NCBI GenBank assembly: GCA_008508345.1
Contig: QNGE01000407.1
Coordinates: forward strand, 186,001-250,000
Length of the DNA stretch: 64,000 bases
Direction of reading: 5' to 3'
Source of the DNA: Paragonimus westermani
Taxonomy: Eukaryota; Platyhelminthes; Trematoda; Plagiorchiida; Troglotrematidae
Positions within the stretch are counted from its first letter, which is position 1. Every line of letters starts with the position of its first letter. The notes below the pieces were generated by a model that worked only from the letters and a program-made list of their open reading frames with translations, did no database searches and had not been told where the DNA came from. A program made the translations under genes and the position numbers. Of the stretch, positions 26,806 through 38,409 are shown in pieces.

Positions 26806-27837
26806 CACTCTCGAAATCAAACGAACAGTTGTCTAGAGGATGCAAGTGGATGAATAGAGAAGCGCACTCATCCGAAAGGTCATTTAGCCTTGGCCATCAG
26901 TTGAACTTAGCCCCACAGCCAGCAGCTAATGATCGATTTTGCGATACAGTGTACCTACAGCTGTGACCTCCGCAGGGTATTCAGCACCGACATTTACGGG
27001 AAGAATGTGCCCTCGCGCCTATCCCAATAGGCATGCTTCTCTGTCGCTTGTTTAATGGCTGGGAGAGTTCTAGGTAATCGCACATTTTGTGGTATCAGGT
27101 GATAGCTTCGAGCTAGCCATGAGTGTACGCAGTGTTCGGTGAACATCCTTGTTGTCACATGTACGCACAACTTATACATAACCATATGGATACTGTGCAT
27201 TTACACAATTCCCGTCTTCAAAAACTACCTCCACTCATACGCCACACTTGTTCCAGGCCGTTTCTCAAACCAACAACGTTGGCTTGATGAATATAATTTG
27301 CCCAGAAGCGGCAAGCTTCGCTGAAAGGTCACTGTCTTTGCACTAACCAATTTCAACTGGACTACAAAATATTGTGTTATGGATTGGCCAAGCCGCAAGA
27401 TGTAAATGCCATGGCAGAACGACACATTTTCAAGACCACCGTAGCCTTCACGCATCAGCCCGCTGATAAAGCTGAGGTAGCCTTACCACAGACGGGCCTT
27501 CCACTTGCTCCGTCCTTCAATGCGAAACAATCGGGATGAGAGAAAAATGTTCACGTGAGGTGCTTATGGTCCGCTGTCGGCCTTTATTTCATAGATTATC
27601 GATTGTACAGGTTAACAGATAATGATTCACAACTTGTACTGTGCATGTTCACCTTACATTCGTTGTTAAATCCTTCCATCGTTTCAATTACAATTACAAG
27701 CGTATTTCACGCTTCTTATAACATTTTGTCAACTGCTATTCAATAGGTAATTATTGATTTTTTTGTTAGAAAACTATTTCCAAATTTTCGACCCTACCCA
27801 AAAAACTGGTCTAGCACCGTGTGTCTGCAATCAACAC

Positions 27838-27990
27838 GTGACTATGCCTGGATGGTCCACTTAAGCTATATGGAGCCGATTGCACATAAGGTAGTTCATG
27901 AGCCTCGGGTCTGTTCGCATGATTATCTCAACATCTCGGTCAAACCTTGACTGTAAATGGACGAAATTTCCCTCTGAAGCTCTATACTTT
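27838..27990 (-). repeat. Inverted repeat IR3, right arm
   Basis: This is the partner of 26660-26805. It runs directly into the plus-strand RTE reverse-transcriptase remnant at 27.99 kb, so the arm may be part of an RTE-related element copied in both orientations. Confidence 0.75.
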
Positions 27991-28330
27991 ACACGACTGC
28001 TCCAGGGAAATATGTAAACCTATTGAGATCTTTGTATACCTACCCAACAACCAGAGTAAGAGCTTCCGGACAGCTATCTCTGGTGTTCAACACTTCTGGT
28101 TATGTTCCTAGGGGACGTCCGATCTCACCAGTCCTACTCGATTTGGCTACAAACGACATTCTGTAAGGTACGCTGGGGGAATCCAGTGAGCCTGGTGTTG
28201 AGCCTCTTCCTAGCACTCAGTTGGTAGATATGGAATATGCGTATGATAGCGTCTTACTTGGCCAACCTGCCGAAAGCATGTAGACCGTGCTATACAGGGT
28301 GAATGACCGGGCTTCTCTGTTTGGAACGCA
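27990..28330 (+). pseudogene. RTE-like LINE, reverse transcriptase fragment
   Basis: The plus strand reads PGKYVNLLRSLYTYPTTRVRAS, SGYVPRGRPISPVLLDLATNDIL and MEYAYDSVLL. This is the order of RTE reverse transcriptases (P.KYV.LI.SLY..T..RVR, SGVRQGCPLSPFLFNF, EYADDIVLL). The catalytic YADD is YAYD and a stop follows NDIL, so it is dead. Confidence 0.75.
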
Positions 28331-28409
28331 CATTTCAACTTTGGAATGCAAAGTTCAACGTGCTAGTGATAAACAGAATGGGAATAACACAACGTTACGA
28401 GCAAGTTGT

Positions 28410-29088
28410 AATACTCTACGTTTCAACCACCTCGGGAGGCCTTCCTCAGGAGAGTTGTCAACGTGCTACCTCTCAGTGGTGAAGTTTTACCTCTACCGAC
28501 ATCTTTGCGAACGATCTCCTTACAAATATGAATACATACACATCCCGCTAGTGAGAAAGATGTTTTCTGTATTGCTTACTGGAAGACAAGAAATGGATGT
28601 GAAATAGTGAACGCCGGAATGTTGACCGTTGTCGAGTCCTTCAGTATCCGGTTGTGTAGGCGCGACTTTACCGCCCCAAAGGCGTTCCCACCGACTCTGC
28701 TTACTTTGGCTTGCAATCAGTGAAACTCACCAGTTAAAACAGTGTAACCCGCACCTTCTGTTAAGCCACTGTGCCACCATAGCTGCTGACGCCTGTTATA
28801 CGCAAAAGATGTTTTCGCGAACATCGTGATTTGAAGTGTTCTTTCTCCGGGCCGCTTAATTAATAGATCACGTAGTCAGTATCGTCAAATCAGTAAAACC
28901 AAGGTAAGCTCATGACTTTCCCGATTCAAGCCAACTGGAACTAAGAATCAATCAGGCCCCAAGATTAGCCACCAGAGTTTTGAGTAGTCTACAGTAAGCT
29001 ATGCTCTTTAGATGGTCCGATGATTAAACGCAGAAGCTGGCTCTTTATACAAAGGAGGTAGAGCGGATGTGTAATCTTTCGTCTCCCT
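28410..29088 (+). repeat. Tandem duplication, unit 1 (679 bp)
   Basis: The unit from aatactctacgtttcaacc to ...aatctttcgtctccct is repeated immediately downstream at 29089-29769. Identity is roughly 97 percent, with scattered substitutions and one- or two-base indels. A 66-codon open frame is kept in both units but has no recognised similarity. Confidence 0.92.
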
Positions 29089-29769
29089 AAATACTCTACG
29101 TTTCAACCACCTCGGGAGGCCTTCCTCAGGATAGTTGTCAACGTGCTACCTCTACAGTGGTGAAGTTTCACCTCTACCGACATATTTGTGAACGATCTCC
29201 TTACAAAAATGAAACATACACATCCCGCTAGTGAGAAAGATGTTTTTCTGTATTGCTCACTGGAAGACAAGAAATGGATGTGAAGTAGTGAAAGCCGGAA
29301 TGTTGACCGTTGTCGAGTCCTTCAGTATCCGGTCGTGTAGGCGCGACTTTACTGCCCCAAAGGCGTTCCCACCGACTCTGCTTCCTTTGGCTTGCAATCA
29401 GCGAAACTCACCAGTTAAAACAGTGTAACCCGCATCTTCTGTTAAGCGGCTGTGCCACCATAGCTGCTGACGCCTGTTATACGCAAAGGATGTTTTCGCG
29501 AACATCTTGATTTGAAGTGTTCTTTCTCCGGGCCACTTAATTAATAGATCACGTAGTCGGTATCATCAAATCAGTAAAACCAAGGAAAGCTCATGACTTC
29601 CCCGATTCAAGCCAACTGGAATTAAGAATCAATCAGGCCCCAAGATTAGCCTCCAGAGTTTTGAGTCGTCTACAGTAAGCTATGCTCTTCAGATGGTCCG
29701 ATGATTAAACGCAGAAGTTGGCTCTTGATACAAAGGAGGTAGAGCGGATGTGTAATCTTTCGTCTCCCT
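29089..29769 (+). repeat. Tandem duplication, unit 2
   Basis: This is the second unit of the head-to-tail pair, abutting unit 1 with no spacer. It is not associated with an N, so unlike the 46.5 kb duplication it is likely real. Confidence 0.92.
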
Positions 29770-31039
29770 CATGCAGTTCTGCAGGAGTTTCTCAAGGATT
29801 AGGGCCAGTTCGCCTGTCATTATTGACTCACTCCAACTACATCCCGGACAATACTTCCACCATTGTCTTTCCGTAACCGGACGACCTGAAAATCCGGAAC
29901 GCTGCTGGCTTCAGTACACTACGGGTGGATCTCGGCGCAATTAAGCACTGGTCGGGGGGATTGGAGCCCCTCATCTAATTGCACCACATGTGCTCACACG
30001 TTAATCGATGGAGATTCGGCATAGTAGGTATCATCAAAATCGATCTGAACAGAGATCTTGGCATTTAGTTGTCGTCTAACCGAATCTTATCGTACCACCA
30101 TCGGAAGGTGGCAAAAGGGATCAACCGCCCGTATAAAAATCAGGCACACTTCCCCCACATGGACGAGAAAGCATTTCAAACGCTTTACAGGGTTTATGTA
30201 CGGCTACTGCCAAATATGCTAATCAGGTAGTGTGTATCGGCCTGGAGACAGACTCCTTGATGAGCGTGTCCAGTGCGTGGCAACCAAGCTAGCCGCTGGC
30301 ACAAAAAACGTCGCGTACGAGTCCCAACTTGAAATTATGAATTTTATCCACTTGAACTTTCGCGACTTTGCTGTGGCTTGGCACTCACACGCTTCTTTTT
30401 AGAGCAGGTTTCACAAAATGGTTCCTCATTGTAGCGAACGATGATGATCGGAGAGGAAATAACAGGGAGCTTTCCAGGCTTCGTCCCTGAACCCCATTCA
30501 GGCAGCGAGTTCTTGTGAAGTTGTCAGCCTTTTATCCAGCCTTTCTTCTGGTGTCGTCAGCAGCACTTCTAGGCGTTGCTTCAGAGCACCGTTATGTTTT
30601 CCTCTACTTGAAAATTCATTATTCGATCAAAATGTCTCTGTTCTTAGTATTTACTGTAGTCCCCAAGAGGGTGTTACACCCTGTTTAGTGACTGCCCCTC
30701 AAGTCAACAAACGCCCGTTGTATACTGAGCAAGAAATGCTGACTAGATCCGGAACCTTTAGTCTCTGCATTGAAACAGAGTATCAGTTGCCGAACCACCG
30801 AAACTCCAGTCTCCTAATTACAGTTCGTACACTGTGGATATGGCTGTGCCAGCACTGAAGGTGCATAATGCCCACATCACCGCGGAATTTTGTATTTTCT
30901 GGCAAACACGCAGGGACGACGACTCATGCGAAGACACAACATTTACATCAATCTGCCTTAAATATTTCCAATGCAGTTGAAAAAGGAGGGCTTGGAGAAT
31001 GTCTGCGCCTGTTGGCGTCGTGATTTCTGAGTAGTGTGA
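29770..31039. other. No recognised gene
   Basis: No open frame of note and no motif seen. Confidence 0.45.
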
Positions 31040-32030
31040 GCCGGATACTGACTAGATTGCCTTTTCTGTCAATGCGAATGCGGTCAGTAGCGGTCCAAGT
31101 GCGAGGGTGAAAGAAGAGATATCACAAATCCCGGCTTTCCGGAAAGACAGTGCCAAAATCATCCTTCGACTAGTACAAAGTAAGAAAGAGGCTGCTCTAA
31201 CATTTTCCGGCTGGCTTATGAAAACATCTATCGACGCTTCAACAAAATTCGCGGCTAATTTGTTTCATGGTTTGGCTATATGTTCGGCAGTCCTTTTGAG
31301 GTAGGATGATCATGCTTCAGCGCAGTATTTTAAGTGGGATCAAACTGCTGCTAAGTACAGTGGAGCAAACATCGCTGGACACGGGTAAGCGATCGCCGAT
31401 TTCAGTCGATCTAAGTTCCGTCGTGCTTCCTTCACTGCTGCGGCATGCCGGGCAGTTGAAGTGAACGTAAAAATGAACTGGGCACTCGCCTCTCGTTTGT
31501 TTTCCGTAGCCAGTTCAACTGCCTCTCGATATACAGCTCCTGGGTACATGGGGGTCAACTTGAGGGCATTACCAAACTTATAAATTTTAGAACAAACCCC
31601 ATTTTATCGTCCATTCGCAGATCTTTAGAATGTTTTCCAGGAGGGAATTCGAATCGGAAGCACTTCCGACCAACCTTATATCATCTGCACTCAGGCAACT
31701 TTCGCTGAATAGGTTGTCGGTAAGGTCATTTCTGCATTCCAGGAAAATCGAAGATGCAAGGACTGAACCCATGAGGACCTTACTTAACGTGGAACCTTCA
31801 TTCGACAGTACTTCTCTTGCACTTGCCATACACGACCTCCCGGCTTGAATAGTCTGGATACAACTGCAGACTGTAGGGGACATTCTGGCCTCTCGTTGTT
31901 CCCAGCTTAATAGCTTGGGGCCGCCAAAATAGAATTTCCGGAGACTTACGGAATGCACCTCAACCATCTCTGTATACAGCGTGTACGGCAGTGTCCGAAA
32001 ACGTGAGCAGACTGGTGAGATAAAAGCCAC
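31040..32030 (-). pseudogene. CR1-like LINE, reverse transcriptase fragment
   Basis: The minus strand reads GSVLASSIFLECRNDL, CLSADDIRLVG and ILKICEWTIKWGLF. Beyond 31.56 kb downward it reads ARHAAAVKEARRNLDRLKS and LYLAAVxSHLKYCAEA, with stops after that. The ADD of the active site is present, in SADD context. The shared ILKICEWT block links it to the fragment at 36.8-37.6 kb, a different subfamily from the copies at 14 and 25 kb. Confidence 0.75.
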
Positions 32031-32261
32031 CTCTTTGAAATACGTGTTCCGGAGCTCCGGAATACTTCCACCAATAGACGTTCAAATCATTTCGTCCACC
32101 ACACCGAACTAGCTCACTTACCGATAGTTTCCGACAACTGATTAGTTATCAACGATGAAGATGGGAGTCATAGTGGTCTTCATAAGTTCTCCACAACTGC
32201 CGTTAGTCACGGATGCTTAGCGGTTATTCAATCTACGCTCAGTTCACCCGTAACATTTGTC

Positions 32262-32690
32262 GCTAAGCTGGCCTAGGACAGTCCAGAATGCGGTGGACGT
32301 CTATAACTTCCGAGTCGCCGAACAACCGACTCGGATCCTAGAGTGAAAGCGGTCGTAAAGCCGAGATCCTATTAATAAGATGCAACGGTGAGAGAAATTT
32401 ATCAAGCCAAGTAGATGATGAGAACACGCTTCGACATCGGATCCACCAAATTCACTGTTCCCGATGCTAACGGTTCACGTGGAGAGCACAAGATGCCCTG
32501 ATGGCGGAGTGATCAAGCGCAAAATGAAGAAAGGTTGCATATAAAAGAGGCGCAGCAGTGAGATGCAAGAATGAAAAACTGAGCGACGACAATTTTCCAC
32601 AGGTGATTGCTATGAAGCTTCGGTGACAAAGCGAGATTAACGTTCGTGGGAGAAATGTGTTCCCGCGTGTCTAATTCCAGTGGTTGCCAG
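32262..32690 (-). repeat. Diverged relative of the IR1 arm, unpaired (approximate ends)
   Basis: The order of short matches follows the right IR1 arm from about 9705 rightward: gacgtctataa, then an aaccgactcggatcc block (arm: aaccgattcggatcc), then cggtcgt, then ctattaataag, then catcggatccacc. Identity looks roughly 60-65 percent by eye. No inverted partner is visible near it, so the arm also exists as a single element. Confidence 0.6.
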
Positions 32691-32832
32691 TACTTACAAG
32701 GATGACTCGTAATCAATGCCCAGAAGATTTCGAATGGAAGAACGATTAACGAGGGGCAGTAAGTCAGTACAGGGAGCACGTTTGGAAGATCAGTATGAAT
32801 GATAATGTTAGATTCGCGTACAAGTAACCCAC

Positions 32833-33018
32833 GGGTGGTTCTTCAGCAGTGAAGCCACCCTCCGAAAGTTTCCGGACTTGCTCACCCAGCCGGCTGACGA
32901 GGTTCTCTGCCTCTTCGCAGGTAACACCCTCAACAACGTACATTCCATCGTGCCCTCCAATGGTCGCATAAACCACTTGATTCTCTCTCCGCTGATCCAA
33001 TCCAATATTTGTGCTACT
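32833..33018 (-). CDS. Possible host exon of unknown identity
   Basis: A 186 nt minus-strand stretch is bounded by a good acceptor (ggttcatctcag) and a possible donor (CCC followed by gtgggt). It reads as 62 open codons, phase 0 at both ends. The translation contains VVYATIGGHDGMYVVEG and NLVSRLGEQVRKLSEGG, which has ordinary protein composition with a heptad-like helical second half. I do not recognise the family. No partner exon was found nearby, so this could be an exon of a gene spread over large introns, or a chance open frame. Confidence 0.35.
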
Positions 33019-33959
33019 CTGAGATGAACCTTTTTCAATAACTCTTACAAATAACCCTGTTTGATGAAAAATTATTAGAGGTTTTCATGTATACACCCGC
33101 CAGTTTAGTTACTGCTAATCACGCAGATTGTGCTTCTGAAAATTGGTTGGAAGTTTGCAACTTTTTCAGCGTGGAATTTTAGCCTATTTCTGATGAGTGG
33201 TCGGGGATTTGGTTTATTTTCAAGTTTACCACCACTCACATTTGGTCACACATTTTTAGCCTATTGCCCACCAGACGGTTGTCCGGCTGAGCCTGACTAG
33301 AACAAGAACAATCCTGGGGATCACAATACTAAACTTTGAAACTGCCTAGGAACAACGATGCGGCAGTTATACTCCAATTATCCGATCTCTGAGCAGATAT
33401 CAGCGCTACACAATCGTCAAAACCCTGATACCCGAGCAGATAAATTGTTTAAACGACATCCCAGCCTCAAATTTGTACATTTATGGTGTTCGGAAAAGAT
33501 AAACGGCGTAACCAGAGAACGTAGGAATATCTCAAGATATGCCGCCCTTCAAGGTGTCACATTTAAAGAAAAACGGGCCATAGAATCTAGGTAAAATAAG
33601 CTCGCAAAATATCACCCCTTAGGTACCTCGAAGATGCTTTAAGTTTCCAGGGCGTTGCGTTAGACACACTTGAGTGTATGTGAACGCACATATTTTAAAA
33701 TGTTATGCGATTACCAAGCGGACATTCAGTTTCAGGTCAGTCAAGTTTCGTTCATTTATGTTGGTTTGGACTTCATGTAACTTGCCCTACTGAGACCACG
33801 TTTTGACCACTATACATGAAATGTGTCTTAAATTTTTAGTGGACGAGGGTCGAGCGCATACTCACTTGCACACTATAATAGTTACATAGTTATTATCTGA
33901 TCATGTGATTTCGTATTCATAGTACATATATACGTATGATACGTACCTAGTAGCACACT
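33019..33959. other. No recognised gene
   Basis: One 78-codon plus-strand frame (33358-33594) has no known motif. The rest is AT-rich spacer before the CACTA-like element. Confidence 0.4.
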
Positions 33960-34013
33960 GGAACACTCAGCCGTTCCCTGAGTGATCTTGGGCTGTTCCA
34001 TTTGGAACACTCA
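33960..34013. repeat. Clustered short direct and inverted repeats upstream of the CACTA-like gene
   Basis: The decamer ggaacactca occurs twice, at 33960 and 34004. A perfect 7 bp inverted pair cactcag/ctgagtg lies at 33964-33984, and tgttcca/tggaaca at 33994-34009. Subterminal arrays of this kind are usual near the ends of CACTA-type DNA transposons, and a CACTA-like coding region begins 200 bp downstream. Confidence 0.45.
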
Positions 34014-34217
34014 CCGAGCTTCGTTGGGTATAATTTCTGTGTACTAGTTCGCAGGTAAAAAGGCCTTTAAGAATAATACACATCATTTTTGCTTCTCAAA
34101 ACCGTGTCGGCAGACCTACACCATTCATGTATACTTTGTTTTATCGACACTTCGCATTAATGGTGACCGCGCCAAAGGACTAATTTCAGCCATCTTGCTT
34201 ACCTCGTTACGTGGAAA

Positions 34218-36680
34218 ATGAGCACTAGTGTGTCAAAAAGGCCTAGGAGTTGTTCGCGTGCCAACGTTCACCCTCTGGTCAAACTGGCGCGTCAGGAGCG
34301 TTTGAGGGGCATCTTTACGACACTCATGACTATTGCTGCAGAGGAGGTGCAACTGACTCCTCCAGTTCTGCAAAACTGTCAGGGTAAGCGATGTTCGTGA
34401 TGTAAACTTAACAATCTAGACGAACATCCGCTTGTAACCACTTCTTCGGTCTTGGAAAGTGTCAACGCAGATTGTTTGACGGAAGCAGGGTCCGCTTATT
34501 ACGTTCTTCAGACTTACACTTCGACGATCACTCAAACAGTGATGACAAGAAATATCTCTATAGCGCAGGATACAGGTATGTGACATCGTTATTCAACACT
34601 ATGGCCATCCTCATTTTAGACGGGAGGAAGACGACACCCACAGAAGTTGTCTGCGCGATTGCTGTGGAGGCTCGCTGGTCTTTAAAAGCCGTCGGCATTA
34701 TGCTCGGTCACTTGAAGGAAGTGTCGTCTCAGCTGCCGGTGGATGCACGTACTCTGTTGGGAACGCCACGGGAGTGTGCATGTACATACATTGAGGGTGA
34801 GGAATACGTCCACTTTCGTTTGACTGGATGCATAAACCACGCCGTGCGTGGGTGATGGACAGAAGATGTGAATGTCCTCCGGATTCAGTTGCATATTGAT
34901 GGTGTTACCCTCACCGACAGTTCACGTCTACAACCGTGGCCCATCCTTGAAAGGTTGACAGCCCCCTCAACACTAGTGTTCGTCGTTGGATTATTCTGCG
35001 GTCTTTCTGAACCTGCAAATGTCGTAGAATATTTGAGTAGCGTGATAGAAGACTCGTCGATTGTATTGAAAGACGGTTTGTTGCTGTCAACATATAACCA
35101 CCACATGCAAGTCGTTTTGGATTGTGTAGTTAGTGATGCACACGACAAACGACTTCGAGACCCGACGCCAAGAACAACACGCGTGTCAGGTGTCCTTCGA
35201 AAGGTTACATGTGAACATGATAACCTGTTTCCCGCTAGATTACATGCATACAGTGTGTCCGGGAATGATGAAACGCTTGATGAACCTGTGGAGATGTTGT
35301 GTGTGTCTGTACGTTCTTTACAAGGCCACAACCTTCACCACGTGTCTGATTGGCTACTGACGTTCGCATGATACATCGCGACTCTGATTGGTTTAATTCT
35401 AACTCGTTCACTCATATAATGTTCTTTGTGTACGCCTACTGGGCAGATTGCATACATACTAGTGTACTTTCATTACCCATGCCTTGCTTCTGATTTACGA
35501 TACAACAAGAGAGCAGGCCCAAGAGAAAGGAAAATCCGTCTGGGATCATCGCAGATGACTCAGTTGAACAGTAGGTTGATGAGACCGAGAGAAGCCTTGA
35601 GCTGTGAGTTCCTCAGAAAATGTCGATCAACAGTGGACTGCGACCCTTGGAAGGCAGCGGAATTTCGGCAATTCTTGTACATCGGTGCAATGGGGTTAAA
35701 AACAGTGGTGGATGACAAAATTTTCAGAAACTTCTTAAAATTCTCAGTTTCCATATACCTACTTTGCTGCCCAAATTGGTGTCTGCACTGTGTGGATTTT
35801 GTGGAGTACTTGTTGCGAAAAAACTCGGTTCAGTTCACTGCTCTCTACGGTGAATCAGAGCTTGTGTTCAACTTCCACTGTGTCAGCCACCTGTGTGAGA
35901 CCGTCAGGCTGCACGGACCGCTAGACGCTTATTCGGCGTTTTCATTTGAGTCGCGGTTTCGTACGATCTTCAAATATGCTTACTTCGTGGATCTTCCAAT
36001 GCATAACGGAAGGGATGCATGTACAGCTGCCAGATGACAGTGCACTCGTGGATGATGCGGAGTAAACACCCATACCTATAGCAGCGAACAAACAGGGTGG
36101 GTTCATTCACGAAGGCGTGATGTACTGAGACGTCAAGGCTAATGACGTGATGTTGGTGGATGGACTACCCGCAATAATCACGCCTTCGTTGGAAGACACA
36201 TTCGCATACAGCGTTTTGCAACCTATTGAGATTTTTTGACAAGTTGCTTTCCAGCAGACTACATTTTCCTGTTTTCCCATACATACACATCCACCTGCTG
36301 GGTGGACCGTGAACATATTCAGTGCAAAGGGTTACCTCTACCATTTAAGGACGGCTTTGTATTTTACCCAGTAATGCACACTCGAAAGAAACAGTAAAAT
36401 AAATCCTATCTATTTTCACTCCGTTTTCTTCAGCAATAACACAATGCTTGTGCTAATGAACACTCTCAGTTTCAGATGTATCAAGTGGTGGAGTTCAAGG
36501 ATGAAAACGTTTGGATAGTGCACAGATCGTGGATTACGCAACCAGGGTTTGGGCTGTGGCCGGGAATGGCATTTACGAAGCATCGCAAGTTGCTCTTGGG
36601 TGAAATGACAGCGTCCACTGGTTGGAAGCTGTTGAAAGCAAGATGCATCGCGCAACAGGTATGAGCTTTTGATATTCCTA
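34218..36680 (+). pseudogene. CACTA/EnSpm-like DNA transposon transposase, decayed
   Basis: Long plus-strand frames follow one another at 34218-34400, 34472-34855, 34868-35371 and 35426-36037; the last three share one frame apart from stops. Recognisable blocks are LPVDARTLLGTP, IQLHIDGVTLTDSSRLQPWPIL, FVVGLFCG, CFPLDYMHTVCPGMMKRLMNLW (in a shifted frame, 35.2-35.3 kb), RKCRSTVDCDPWKAAEFRQFL, LDAYSAFSFESRF and YQVVEFKDENVWIVHRSWI (36.48 kb). This order is that of the animal transposase family with an LNIDG...WPIL core that I associate with CACTA elements such as SmTRC1 of schistosomes. A frameshift near 35.2 kb and several stops inactivate it, though some stops may lie in introns (a ggtaag occurs after 34380). 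The superfamily label is less certain than its being a transposase. Confidence 0.7.
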
Positions 36681-36829
36681 ACATTCTCTAGATGACTTGC
36701 AACTGGCTCACAGATACCAACGAATACTGAAACAGTTATCAGGCATGCCATCATCTGACGCCACGGACATAGTGGATTGCGGTGACAAACGTAAAAGGTA
36801 CAGTAAAATTGCCTTATGTCATATTTACA

Positions 36830-37640
36830 GACAAGCTATCGGGAGTTCGTCGGACTCGATCGCTCTTCAAGGGGACATTCTGAAAATTTGCGAATGGACA
36901 CTAAAGTGGAATCTACCGCTGAGAGATCTTAAGAGTCATATCCTCGCCAAAGCTCTCCAGTCAACGCCCAGGTATTTGAGGGATGCATATAGATAGACAG
37001 TTGAACCAACAACTAAGCAGCAAACAAGAGACTCGGGTATACAAGTTACTAGTGCGTTTACTCTATCTGCTCAGTGTACCGCATCCGCGACAAAAGCGCA
37101 GCGAGCGTCATGTCGACTGAGATCGGCGCTCGCTAACCGCTGTACAGCGGTGTTCATTCGACTCTATTCGGCTATAGTTCGCCCCCACTTGGAATATTGT
37201 GTCCATGCTTGGGCACCATATATCAAAAGGGATATGGCCGCCCTCGAAAGAGTACAAAAGTTCGCCACACGTATGGTATGGGGTATGAAGGGTCTTAGCT
37301 ACCAAGACCGACTAACTTCGTTGAACTTATTTTCGCTCGAACGTAGGCGGGTAAGAGGAGACCTTATCAAAATGTACAAAATTACCCACTACGCTGGAAA
37401 AAGCCCCACGGCAGGTTTGTTCGAGATGAGTCAAAACAGAGATTTAAGGGGTCATAGGTTCACAGTCAAGAAAACAAGATCACGATTGGCTGTCCGATAT
37501 AACTTCTCCACTAACAGAGTGGTAAACTCGTGGAACAAGTTGCCAGTAGGGGTCGTTGAGGCCGCAGGGGTAGATATGTCTAACAGAGATCTAGACAAAT
37601 GTTGGAGCGACCTTTTTCTTAGTTTGTACTGACCGAAGTA
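36830..37640 (+). pseudogene. CR1-like LINE, reverse transcriptase 3 prime end
   Basis: The frame at 36.85-36.99 kb reads DILKICEWTLKWNLPL. After a stop and frame change, an open stretch of 160 codons (37150-37632) contains RLYSAIVRPHLEYCVHAWAP, KFATRMVWGMKGLSYQDRL, SLERRRVRGDLIKMYKI, RDLRGHRF and VVNSWNKLP. This is the classic distal part of CR1-type ORF2, unusually well preserved compared with other pieces here. It ends at 37632, about 430 bases before SSRP1. Confidence 0.85.
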
Positions 37641-38010
37641 TGATTGGTTTCTGCTGTTTAGAGCAGCCAAGCTTTGATACTCCTTTTCTTCTGTCCCCAC
37701 CCTTAGACTTCCACTGAACGCATCAACAGAAAACGCAGTCTTGTCTATCTTTTGATCACACCAGTCAAGCATCAGGACGTCAACAGGCTCAGGCCCTCAC
37801 CAAACCCTGGATTAGAAATGTGAACTTCGTCGTGCCACATACGTTTTTTGAAAGATTATTCATACCACTTTGATCATATTTGTTACAACCCTCATTTCAC
37901 TGAATTTTCAGAAATATTTGCATAAATGGAAACCTACCCTCTTAACATTCCATTGTTCCGCTGTACTCAACCAATCACAACGCGGGAGAACCGTCGTCTG
38001 GCTTTCCTTT

Positions 38011-38047
38011 TATAAGTCCTCCTGAAAGATCCGCCTCCTATTGACAG
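38011..38047 (+). promoter_or_regulatory. Possible SSRP1 leader signals: TATA-like box and an AG acceptor
   Basis: A TATAAG hexamer lies at 38011, 56 bases upstream of the SSRP1 ATG. A ttgacag that could act as a splice or trans-splice acceptor ends at 38047, 20 bases before the ATG. Flatworms add spliced leaders to many mRNAs, so either a short promoter or a trans-splice site is possible. The sequence alone does not decide between them. Confidence 0.25.
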
Positions 38048-38066
38048 GTTTTTCGATTCATTGCTG

Positions 38067-38409
38067 ATGGCTGACATAGCCTTTGACAATATAACTCAAG
38101 AGGTTCGAGGAATAGTCTATCCTGGCAAACTGCGCCTTAGAGAGAATGATTTCATGTTTAAAAATGATAAAACCGGGAAGGTTGATCATTTTATGCGTTC
38201 TGATTTGGTTTCTGCTCAATGGATTGCTCGTGCAACTGGTCTCGGACTGCGGATCAAGCTGAAAAATGATACATCACATCGATACGACGGATTTGGTGAT
38301 TTAGACGCGGAAAAAGTTGTAAAATTTTTCAAGACGTACTTTGATATTGAGATAACGAAGCGAGAACTTTGCTATAAAGGATTTAACTGGGGCGACGTTG
38401 AAATTGACG
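38067..38409 (+). CDS. SSRP1: SSRP1 exon 1 (N-terminal domain)
   Basis: Exon 1 encodes residues 1-114 plus one base of the next codon. It starts MADIAFDNITQEV and carries the conserved FKNDKTGKVDHF, YDGFGDLD and KGFNWGDVE blocks of the SSRP1 N-terminal PH-like domain that dimerises with SPT16. The donor is gttcgt after GACG. Reading through it adds about a dozen codons that do not fit the family, which supports the splice. Confidence 0.92.

Noticed and set aside
28411..28470. CTGAGGA followed at distance by GAAAC on the minus strand of the tandem repeat, looking like a hammerhead core
   Set aside because: The sequence between them does not fold as a continuous stem II against the core, and no stem I partner with a UH cleavage site follows. 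The inner cctc/gagg hairpin alone is not enough.
34885..35331. A 148-codon minus-strand frame
   Set aside because: It lies opposite the recognisable transposase blocks of the CACTA-like element and has no motif of its own.
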